In this document: positions 1-9,900 of the stretch, one piece after another
Layout of the letters: every line of letters starts with the position of its first letter
Numbering within the stretch: the first letter of the stretch is position 1
Origin: Ryuthela nishihirai
Lineage: Eukaryota; Arthropoda; Arachnida; Araneae; Heptathelidae
Length of the DNA stretch: 64,000 nucleotides
Assembly: GCA_038380435.1 (NCBI GenBank)
Contig: JAWZYU010000025.1
Span: 26,884,707-26,948,706 of the forward strand
Reading direction: 5' to 3'
Notes under the pieces: generated by a model
What the model saw: the letters and a program-made list of their open reading frames with translations, nothing else
The model's database searches: none
Told to the model about the DNA's origin: nothing
Program-made: the position numbers and the translations under genes

Positions 1-2
1 TC

Positions 3-222
3 TCAGATAGTTGTGGTGTATGTGGTTTGGTTGCAGATTCTGTTGAATACATTATTTTGGAATGTCATAAATTGGCTCATATGATAACCACTTGATGGTG
101 GTCACAAGAAGTCTCATCATGGAGTTCTGAAGTGAAACTTTGTTGGCGCTTAGGTTTTGGAATTGAAGTCAATGTTATCTATGATGAAGATCTCAGTAAA
201 GTTAAACTGTTAGAATATTGAC
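3..222 (+). pseudogene. Possible C-terminal relic of a non-LTR retrotransposon ORF
   Basis: One reading frame from base 3 to a stop at about 222, with one internal stop, reads CGVCGLVADSVEYIILEC near its start. The Cys-x2-Cys pair followed by E-Y-I-I-L-E-C resembles the zinc-binding C-terminus (CxxC...EHxLLEC) of Jockey, R1 or I-type LINE proteins. The rest of the element would lie upstream of the window. The match is short and the expected His is Tyr, so this is tentative. Confidence 0.35.
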
Positions 223-563
223 AGTGAGAAATTAAAAAAAATATATAAAATTTAACTAACTCAAATTTTTCTTCCAAGAAGAAGGAAGTCAATAACTACA
301 CTAACTAAATGTTGACTTGGGTTTCACATAAGAATAACATTATAAATATTTTTGCTTCTAGCAAGCCCCTCTTCTGTTGTTGCACATGATAATTTCAACT
401 TGAAATTTGGCATTACAACTCAGACAAAAACCAGAAACAGAAATGTGATGTGCTACAATGATTTGACAGTGGGTTATGGTTGCCACAATAGATACATGGA
501 CACACACACAGACATCTTTTATTATTATAGATTAGCAATTAGTTAAATTTCATTAATATCAAA

Positions 564-3070
564 AAGTATGCATGCTGTAGATTTCCTGCATTGCAAAAAT
601 GTAAACAGATTTAAGTGCATGACCAAAGTCCACAGTTGTATACTTTTTGCTACTATTAAAATTTAAATTAATCACTAATAATTAGTGTGTACTTATCGTG
701 TATTGATTAATAATTGATATATTCATAAATTGTTCCAAATATGGTAATTTATAAGTGCTTTAATTGCTCTGAGTTTTCATTCTTCCAACTAATAATTTTC
801 ATCATAAAATTAGAAGCTCTGGTCACATGTCAGGGTCATGTGATCACTGAGATATCTTAACCCTTCAGTGCTCAAGGTAGTCTAAAAAAGGGTAAGAATA
901 GTAAAGATACAGGTATAGATTCCTAATCCTCCACTTTTGGTGACAAACTAAAGCTTAATTTTGCAAATGCTGCTTAACCATTTAGATATTACACAAACAG
1001 AATGCAAACTGGTAAAATGACTATCTGATTTCTGAAACCTTCATAGATTCTTAGGCAAGCCCAAAAGTAAAGAGCCTGTTTTCTGGGGTCATTCCTATTT
1101 TCTGGTTTTTTTTTTTTGGCACTCCAAGAAGTAAGAACTGCTTGATGTCCTTCCTTGTAAGTGACAAATGCTCAGAGATAAGAGATATGTGATAAGGCGT
1201 TAGTAAACCTTTAGTTTACAGTTAAACAGCAAACAACTATAATAAATCCACTCTGTGCACAGTTGCTGAAACAGTTCCTTGAAATTTATTGTGATAGAAA
1301 AAAAAACATAACCCAAAATGTTTCATTTGGAACTTTCAAACTCATTGATGCTCGAAACTTAAGCAACAAACACAAATTGAAACAAGTCCTTCATTGGATT
1401 TCAATAAAATGTACGGAATGAGGGTTTGAAGGAGTAATTCCATTCATGTATCAGTGCAGATCAGAGCTCCTGGAAGGTGGATTGTGACTAGCAATGCTCC
1501 ATTCTAGAGTGTCCCAAACATGTTCTGTTGGATTTGGGTCAGGTGATCAGGAAGGCCAGTCCATATGTCTTATGGTTTCCGTCTCTAGGTATTGGTCCAC
1601 CAAGCGAACATTATCATCCATTAACATGAGAATATCGGGACCCATTGCTGTGAGAAATGAACGAACATAAGTTTTTGAGGATCTCATTGCTTACAGTTGT
1701 TACAACCTTCCTAGGAAGATATGAAAGTCTGTGCAGTCATTGAGAGTGATGCTAAGTTCAAATCTGCACACAAATTTTACATTAAACACAGGCACAACAT
1801 GCGAAACAGGTCAGTATGAAAAACATCTAATTTGTACATGTGTATCAGTTGGTGTTAGTGCCACTGATGCACATACACCAACACACCATCAGTTCCAAAA
1901 CTCTCTTTCCTGGCTGTTAATGTGGTGATATCTGGTCCAGTCTGTTTCGAGACTAGTAGTCATCGGTGAACAGAGCATTGCCCCCATTGGCCTTGAGTCC
2001 AGTTGCAATATTGTCGAGACCAATTCAGCCGGGCTTTGCACTGGCCAGATGTCAAAGAGACAAGCACAACTGGCATCTTGCATAAAGATCTGTATGAAGA
2101 CTTCTGGACACAGTTTGCTGGGATACATCCCATGGATGCAGCAGGGTTAAAAGTGAGCTGGCATGCTGTATGGGTTCTATGCCACCTTGCATTTAGGAGC
2201 TGGTAATGGTCATCCATAGTCGATGTGGGATGGATATCCAGGAAGGTCTTCTAGCGATGGTTGGCTTGTTTGAAATTGATTCCAAAGGTTTTGCTGTTCA
2301 ACTGTAAACTAAGGGTTCTAATTAGGCCCTTATCACATATCTTTTTATGAGCATTTGTCACTTACAAGAAAGGACATCAAGCAGTTCCTACTTCTTGGAG
2401 TGCCAAAGAAAACACCAGAAAATGAGAATGTTATACTTTTAGGCTTGCCTAAGATTCTATGAAGGTTTCAGAAATCAGAATTTGGCATCATATTCAAGTT
2501 TTGCTAAAAAAAACAAGATAGTTATTTTGCCAGTTTGCATTCTGTTTGTGTAACATCTAAATGGTTAAGCAGCATTTGCAAAATCAAGCTTTAGTTTGTC
2601 ACCAAAAGTGGAGGATTAGGAATGTATTCCTGTATCTTTACTATTCTTACCCTTTTTTAGGCTACCTTGGGCACTGAAGGGTTAAGATATCTCAGTGATC
2701 ACATGACCCTGACATGTGACCAGAGCTTCTAATTTTATGATGAAAATTATTAGTTGGAAGAATGAAAACTCAGAGCAATTAAAGCACTTATAAATTACCA
2801 TATTTGGTACAATTTATGAATATAAATAAAATAAAAAATAAATACCCCCTCAAGCAGCTGCTTGCCACAGAGGTCTGAGAGGATGGCAGGCCCTTGTATC
2901 AATTATTAATCAATGCATGATAAGTACACACTAATTATTGGCTACTAATTATTAGTGATTAATTAAATTTTAATAGTAGCAAAAAGTATACAACTGTGGA
3001 CTTTGGTCATGCACTTAAATCTGTTTACATTTTTGCAATGCAGGAAGTCTGCAGCATGCATACTTTTCCA
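564..3070. repeat. Long inverted repeat: two opposed copies of a 0.7-kb element flanking Tc1 sequence
   Basis: Bases 564-1235 read on the opposite strand as about 2290-3070, with high similarity over nearly the whole length. Shared blocks include CAGCATGCATACTTTT at the outer ends and CAGTT(A/G)AACAGCAAA at the inner ends. Each arm contains a TTAACCCTTCAGTGCTC motif (TTAA at 857 and 2682). The right arm has an extra 65 bp of SINE-B tail at about 2828-2893. By comparison with the related Tc1 copy at 28 kb, the right arm is an insertion that splits the Tc1 transposase. I do not recognise the 0.7-kb element; no ORF is seen in it. Confidence 0.8.
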
Positions 3071-3440
3071 ATTACTGCTACAATTGACATTTAGCCATCT
3101 GGCTATTTCAGATTGGCATTTTGTGGCCTTGAGCCTCCCTATTGCTTGCCACCTCATTTCTTCTCTCCAAAGGAGAGATTTGCCATTATCTAATGGTTGG
3201 CTAACTCAGATGTCATACATCAAGACACTAACTCCAACTGATGCACATGTACAAAATAGATGCTTTTTATACTGACCTGTTTCACATGTTGTGTCTATGT
3301 TTAATGCAAAATTTGTGTGCAGATTTGAACTTAGCATCTTTTTTTTTATGTTCAAAATCTGACTTTTGTTATTGTCAATTATTGCACGAGATATGCTGAT
3401 CTTTGCATTTGTTGCTTAACTTTTGGCGCCATATTCAAGA
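1440..3440 (-). pseudogene. Tc1-like transposase relic, interrupted and rearranged
   Basis: Read on the minus strand, an N-terminal helix-turn-helix piece lies at about 3060-3160 (KCQSEIARWLNV). The central part is at 1960-2285 (RWHRTHTACQLTFNPAAS, then CVQKSSYRSLCKMPVVLVSL). The C-terminal DDE part is at about 1440-1640 (SPDPNPTEHVWDTLEWSI). The N-terminal and central parts are separated by the 0.78-kb insert described above. Bases 1745-1855 are an inverted copy of 3230-3350, so the locus was also rearranged. Stops and frameshifts are numerous. A relative lies at 27.9-28.9 kb. Confidence 0.8.
2828..2893 (-). repeat. SINE-B 3' fragment
   Basis: The segment matches, on the minus strand, the 3' part of the full SINE-B at 32418-32628 (GACCTCTGTGGCAAGCAG, CTTGAGGG, TATTTATTTTTT). 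It lies only in the right arm of the 564-3070 inverted repeat, so it was inserted after the two arms separated. Confidence 0.75.
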
Positions 3441-3449
3441 AAGTAATAT

Positions 3450-3916
3450 TGTAATTGAAAGCTTATCCAAAATAGTTTTGAACATAATGTGCACTACTCA
3501 TGACCCTGCATATGCCCAATCAGTATTCTGCTTTTTGTCATATACACCCTACAGCATAGTTCTTATTTGATCAGTTGCTTCTCTTATTCTGGCTTTCAAA
3601 TGATTCAGGTCTCAAATTTTTTCCATGCGAACAATTCTTTAAAGAGCTCCACACAAAAAATCAATTAGTATCAGAATAGATCTCCTTGGTGGCCATAGAA
3701 TTGGACCACCCTGCCATCCATCTGTCAGGAAATGTGCATTGCAAGAAGTGAAATACTGTTTGAATATAATGGATAATGAATGGTGCACTTATGAAAATTC
3801 AATAATTTTGTTCAAACTATTTGAGGTATACTTTCAATTAAAATACTTCAATTTTTGTATGCTTTCTACATATTGGTTCTCAAAACCACACCATTATTTT
3901 TCGACACCCTACATTA
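3450..3916 (-). pseudogene. DDE transposon relic (C-terminal part)
   Basis: The minus strand reads a degraded peptide with PPRRSILILIDFLCGAL followed by DLNHLKARIREATDQI. This resembles the PPRSPDLTPLDFFLWG...RDLNHLRERI end of DDE_3 transposases of the IS630/Tc1/mariner superfamily. The edge at about 3890-3916 (ATTATTTTTCGACACCCTAC) resembles the termini of such elements. No open frame survives. Confidence 0.5.
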
Positions 3917-4559
3917 CAAAGAGTAACTGGATACTTCCATGTCATGTAAATAGAAAGCCTTGTTTAAAGCTCCATATCTTTTTCATGAAAAGTATTTAAT
4001 GGAGATAAACTGAAGATCTCAATCAGATTTATATTTTTCTGCAATATTTGTTTAATATTGAAAAATTGTGGAAGCTGAAACATTTACATGTAACTTACCA
4101 CTCATGAAAATTTGCTTAAAACACAACCACTATAACAAATCATTCACTAACATAAATATTTGAAGTTTGTGTAATGATTTTTTTTTTTTGGGGGGGGGGG
4201 ATATGTGAGTGTGGCAGTGATGTATGCTGTTAAATGTTCTAGCTTCAGCAACTCTTTGAATATTAAATGCATGCTGTTGAAAATTGAGGTTTAGAGAGAT
4301 TTGAGAGAGAACTTCAGTTTATGTCCTATGGCACTTTTCTGTAAAAAGCTTATTTTCAAAGTTAAGGAGTTTTGAGAGTGGTTTTCCATTTGCATAACTT
4401 GGGAGAGTTCACCTTTTTGTAATATAAAGTATGTGTCAGAAGTCTGGCAATGGTAATATTTTACCAATCACAATTAAAATTGGGAAGCATATGCAAAATA
4501 GTGTAACTAACTAAACACCAGATGAAAACTATGGTGACAGATGTATCATTTGAGACTGA
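3917..4559. other. Intergenic/intronic AT-rich stretch, no gene seen
   Basis: There are only short chance ORFs and a T(11)G(10) run at about 4181-4200. Nothing recognisable. Confidence 0.6.
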
Positions 4560-5690
4560 AGAGGCGTAATGTTCAAAGTGACCCTGAACAGTAGCATTCT
4601 GATGCATGCCTGTTTCATGCTCCATTGACTACAACTGAAGTTTCTTTAGTGATATTGGCCACTTCCACAGTAATAATATCCTTCACATCTTTCATTGAGT
4701 GAAGGGGATTGGGATAAATCCTGGATTTTAGTTGTCCCCTAGGAAGAAACCTGACATTGTCAGATCAGGTGAGTGAGGTGGTCACTCAATGGGACCTCTT
4801 CAATCTCCACCTTCCTGGAAGGTGATGATCTAACCCAGTGGTTCTCAATCTTTTATGCTTCATGTACCCCCTGGAAATGTGTATGTAACTGGCGTACCCC
4901 TGTATAGATAGATCAAACTACAGTTATAGTATAACAATGGTAATAAAATAAAGCATATTTATATACACGCACATTAAATTTTGTATTCATAAATTACATA
5001 TGTCGATAAACACAAAAAATGACATAAACAATTTAACAAATCTTATAAAATTATTAATATTTTACTGGGTAATTGACTTTTGAGCTCTCATGGCATACCC
5101 CCAAAAATTTTACCATGTACTCCACGTTAAGAATGCCTAATCTAACAAAAGGCAATCATTTGAAGAGAAATGAGGAGGTGCCCCATCCTGTTGAAAATAA
5201 GTGCTAGAGAAGACAAGGGCAAATCATCAAGACAACGAGAAGGGGTATTGGACGGGAAAAAGAGTGCCAAGAGACTTTCCATTGCAGTATAACATTTTCT
5301 CCTCTGTTTTAAAGGTCTTGAAAATGTATAAAATATGCTTTGTATCTCCGGTACCTTAATAGCATTCTCAAATAATCACTGAATATGGCCATGCCACATC
5401 ATCATTCACAGGGCTTGAAGAGGTTATACGTGTGCCCAATGGGGATGTGCATCAGACCAATACCTTAAAGGTTTGGCCATTCTCATAGCCAGACAGAAAA
5501 TCATCTCACGTGAGATGATTTTTTTCACCTACATTGTCTTCATGATGCAGCACTTATTTGCAGAACTCCATCATGCGATCATCATCAGCAGAGTGGCATT
5601 TAAAGCACTCGTCTGACTTTGGGTAGTGGCTAATTTGCATAAAGTATCTTCTTTTTTCAAATGCAGTAGTGTGCATAGCAACTATAGACT
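4560..5690 (-). pseudogene. DDE-superfamily transposase relic, split by a MITE
   Basis: Read on the minus strand the fragments run KSDECFKCHSADDDRMMEFC near 5600, then NRMGHLLISLQMIAF near 5150, a frameshifted form of the FQQDGAPPH-type catalytic motif. A C-terminal tail follows at 4560-4780. The order and motifs fit a DDE transposase of the Tc1/mariner-related PF13358 type. The hAT-type MITE at 4836-5139 interrupts the coding relic just after the second catalytic motif. Confidence 0.55.
4836..5139. mobile_element. hAT-type MITE (304 bp) with 8-bp target duplication
   Basis: The left end CAGTGGTTCTCAATC is a classic hAT/Charlie-type terminus. The right end, read in reverse, is TAGGCATTCTTAACGT, a diverged inverted copy. 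The flanks are ATCTAACC (4828-4835) and ATCTAACA (5140-5147), an 8-bp duplication with one mismatch, as expected for hAT. Inside there is only AT-rich sequence, so it is non-autonomous. Confidence 0.72.
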
Positions 5691-6910
5691 TGTATTTTTT
5701 AGATGAAATTATATTTGTGTGTGTGTGTCCAATCTTGTTAGCTATAGTGTTGTTGTCAGCTCATCACATGTTATGTAGTGTATAATATTTTTTAATATAA
5801 ATGAAAGTACTCACTGGGATTTAACTTTGGCTGGGCATCAGAAAAAAAAGTGGCTGTGGCATCAGATGTGCTTAATTTTTTTTTCTCCCTTCAAATATGA
5901 AAATTTGCAGGAAAATTAATGCTTTTATTACTTTAAACTTTTTAATAGTATAACAATAAAAAGATTTTTAAAAAATCTGAGATTGTGAAGTGAATTTTTG
6001 GTTGATCTGACACAAAATTGCCCATGTGTTAATAAGTAGAGCAGTTTTCTAAATATTACAGATAATCCATGAGCAAAAAGCAACTTTTAACTTGCAGAAC
6101 ATTAAAATACTTTCTTGTTTTAGCTTAAATATGTGAAGTTGAACAGCTTTTAGCTGCTGTTGCTTGTTTTGCTTAAAGTAGCAGGACATTTCAATATCAA
6201 TTTTAGTTATTGATGGATCATAATCCACAAGCATTCTAATAACCTTGTTACAATTAAATATCAGATCCAAATTAGCTGTAGCCTTTCTTGTTTCTATAAA
6301 TGTTTTTTTTTCTGCTGCTAATTTATTTCACACCATTCTCAAACCTGGTGACAGTATTACATGTCACCTTTGTACTATTGAGAAAAATGCAGAGGTTAAT
6401 CTCATTTTTTTTATTACATGACAGTTGAGTGTATCTTATGCCTTCAATTTGAAATTGTTGTACTTGAGACATCTGTTAGCTTGCTGTTTTCCTCACAATT
6501 TTTGTGAAGTTTTTACTTGTATTTTCTCCAGATTTTGATTGTTTCATACTGTCAAACTCTATATTGCCTTAACCCATTGATTAACTAACAAAATAACGTT
6601 CAGGTGATTTTTTGCTTTAATGAAAACATTTCCAGTAAATTGGTTGCATTATATTGAAATTTAAATATTTTGTTCAGTGTCATTTTATCTTATAATTGTT
6701 TAAAAGGGTTTAATTTTTTGTATCAAATGCATTTGATATCACTAGAATTTGTATTGTTAGGTTTTAGCAGATTCACTTTAAGTGCATGCTTGCCATCAGT
6801 TATTAATATCTATCTTTAATGTTGTACAATTTAGTTCTTTAGTCTGTTTTGAAATATTAGTCTAATTTTGTATTGAAGTATTTACATTTGATTTATGTTC
6901 TGTTTTATAG
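5691..6910. other. Intron, nothing recognised
   Basis: AT-rich sequence with a short (GT)n at about 5715-5728. No repeat or ORF that I can support before the exon at 6911. Confidence 0.6.
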
Positions 6911-6997
6911 ATTCTTGTAGTAATTGAACCATTGCTTATTGATGAAGATTATTATGCTCGTGTTGAAGGTAGAGAGATTATTTCCAATTTAGCCAAG
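6911..6997 (+). CDS. SF3B1: SF3B1 exon encoding human-equivalent residues 574-602
   Basis: The exon has 29 whole codons, phase 0 at both ends. It is preceded by a T-rich tract and AG at 6909-6910 and followed by GTAAGT at 6998. The peptide begins [20 protein letters not shown] and ends SNLAK, which I recognise as identical to animal SF3B1. It forms part of an early HEAT repeat. The first 6.9 kb upstream contain no earlier SF3B1 exon, so the preceding intron extends beyond the window. Confidence 0.96.
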
Positions 6998-9900
6998 GTA
7001 AGTAAAAAAAATTAGTAATTTGTGCTTCTTACCAAAACATATACACTTAGATTTTACATAACAATAATACAGTGCTGTACTTTAAAGGTTGCTCTTTGCT
7101 AAGTCTTAAATATGATTAATGCCATTTTGATTATCTAACTTAAGTCTTTCCCTGGTGTTGATGTGATTTAGCTTCAAAGAAATTAATTATAATTCCCTAG
7201 CAAAGGAATATTTAAATGCTTTGGTTCATGCTTATTAGCATTTTATAAAAAAAAAAAAATTCTGACATTGAAATATCCATGCTTCCAGAAACATAATTAA
7301 GAGACTTCTATGTCCATAATTTTAGATTAGTATTTTTCTTATGGGAATTTACCATGACTATTCTTATACCATCCTTTTTTTATTATACGATATAAATAAG
7401 TATATAATATTTATTTTATCATTATATCATCACATATAAAGAAGTTGCATAAAAGGCATTACAATATATCTGTAAACTTATTTCAGTGAAAAACACTCCC
7501 AGGCCATATCTAAAATATTCTGCCACATTGGATGTGTTAAGACTCAGTTGTAAGTCACAACTTAGGTTTAAATTTAAGTATCACAGAATCTAGTTTTGCA
7601 AGCTTTCAATGGCTTTTGTCAATAGCAAGAACTCTAGACATAATTTGTTTTTTCATTAATGTGGTTACCACACTCCCATAAGCGCATAAAGTGTAAACAA
7701 ATAATAAAGTCAACTTGGATTGTTATCACCTATTGCTAAATTGGCTAAAATTATGGATATAGTAATGGCAGAATAATTTGTTCTGTATGGAAGAATGAAG
7801 AAAATCAGTTTATAATCTGATTCACCAATAACCTCATTGTTCTTTTCTTGTTCTCTCTGGGGCGGGGGTGGCTCAGCCGGTAGCGTGCCAGGCTCGTAAT
7901 CTGTAGTTCCCAGGTTCGAGTCCCAGCTGGGTCAGCGTTGAGATTTATCTCCGCAAAATTCCCCGCCTGCCCACGGTCAGTAGGGGACACCGATGGGTTT
8001 AGAAAGGCCGCCGTCCGTCGGATAGGACGTTAAGCCGTGGTCCCGTGTGCGGGAGAGCCATACCCTGTGCACATTAAAGAACACGCTGGATGTCCTTGAC
8101 GGGAGGCTACCATCTGTCTCCCAACAGCTGTTCCAGTGGGTCCCCTCCCCCAACCTTCTCTGAGCCTTCGGGGTCCATGTGACTTGGCCATTTAGCCCAT
8201 GGTGTGCAAAAAAGTGCCGCTCAGAGGTAAAATAACCCAACCCAACCCTTGTTCTCTCTACATGAATGTTTGTTGAGAATGTTCAAAGACAATCATGACT
8301 CGCTGTGAAGTTCTTCATTCTGCCTTGATACAACTCTGTGGATGGGATAACTTTAAAGCAAGGTAACATGCATTGGAGTCATTTTGATACTTTACAGTCA
8401 GAACCATATAATGATCATCTTGTGTTGAATGACCCTTACACTGCCTTGAAGCTTTAAGAAACCTTTTTGGTGTTTTGGAAATGGTCCATAATCTGCTTTT
8501 AAGATTGTGATTAATATTTGGTCACGTCATTTCTACCTGACTCTGCTCTACATCCATTTCTCTCTACTTCAAAGAATTATCCAGTTTCTTTGTGATAGTA
8601 TTGAAATGAATTTCTTTGTGATAGTATTGAACGTCTCTGATTCAAAGTTGGAATTCAAACACAAGAGTTTCTGAGATGAACTATTATTTTTACCTGGTTG
8701 GCAGGTTTGACACAGTTTTGTAAATTTGTTTACCTCATCAGACATAACTTGTTTCATACAGATGCAGATTTGGTTTTGTTCAGTAGGATGATTCATAAAT
8801 GTGCGTTTTTCACCATGCAAAATGTGTATGGTGACATGTCGCCATGTTGCATTTGCGTACCTTTGAACATAGTACTAAGGAAAAGTATAAAATCCACCTG
8901 CATCAGTCCATAACTATTACAAGTATCAGAATCTTGGTTTTCATCATTAGAAATGTACAATGAGTGAGTGAAGTATTGAAATTCATGTCATTTATATCAT
9001 TAATGGAAAAAAGATTAAAAGCAATCAAAGGGCTGAGAAATATGCAATTTTAAAAGGTGGGGTGGGGGGTCTCTCCATTCATGCTGCTCAAGATTCAAGA
9101 AGTTCAAAGGTGGTGGTATGAAGTAAATAGTGCTTGGGAGGACCAATATCAGTAGAGCGCAATATTCTGTGCCACACTATTGAAGCTGAACCATTGACAA
9201 GCACTCGTAAGTTCTCTTCCGAACTTGGTGAGGAGGGGTGGCTCAGTCAGTAAAGTGCCAGGTTTGAGTCCCACCTATACCAGAGTTGAGATTTATCTAT
9301 GCAAATCTGCCTGCCCTGCCCAGTTAGTAGGGGATACCAGTGGGCTCAGAAAGGTGGATGGAAAGTTAAGTCATGGTTCTGTGTGTGTGACAGAGACTTC
9401 CATCTGTCTACTAACAATGTTCAGTGGATTCCTTCCACCAACTTTCTCTGAGCCCACAATGTTGTGACCTAGCCATTTGATCCACTGTGTGCCAAAAAAA
9501 GTGCTGCTCAGAGGCAAAACAACTCAATTGAACTTGGTTTCTCAAAAGCAACAACAGTATCTATAATGCATCAGTAAGGTAGCCAGGAGTTGCCAAAGTG
9601 TTCCATGTGAACTGATTAGTGAACAAGCAAACTGTCATATCAAAGTATGTCAGAAACTTCTCACTAATTCACTCAACAACTGTTTCATCAAGAAAATTAT
9701 TACATGTGATGAAAAATTAGTCTTCCCCCCCCCCACAATTCAAACACCCTAAAGCAGTGGTTTGACCCAATTTAGCTCACACTTCCTGTCTTAAAAAATG
9801 TACAATTCAAAACAAAGGCAATGTTGTATGTTTGGCAGAATTTAGAGGATATAGTGCACTTTAAACTGGTTCCTGATGGTTGTATCATCGATGCCACCCT

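Noticed and set aside
1..6910. Upstream SF3B1 exon (residues before 574)
   Set aside because: I looked for the sequence preceding ILVVIEPLL (ending PYVHK in human) and found no matching splice-bounded frame.
7859..7930. tRNA gene (also near 9238, 18965, 32418 and 62995)
   Set aside because: A and B boxes are present, but the sequence continues into a conserved SINE body and lies in repeated copies with target duplications; the cloverleaf is imperfect.
7977..8240. Minus-strand ORF of 87 codons over SINE-A, with similar ORFs at 11470-11766 and 32098-32310
   Set aside because: These are chance frames through SINE bodies; they recur only because the SINE recurs.
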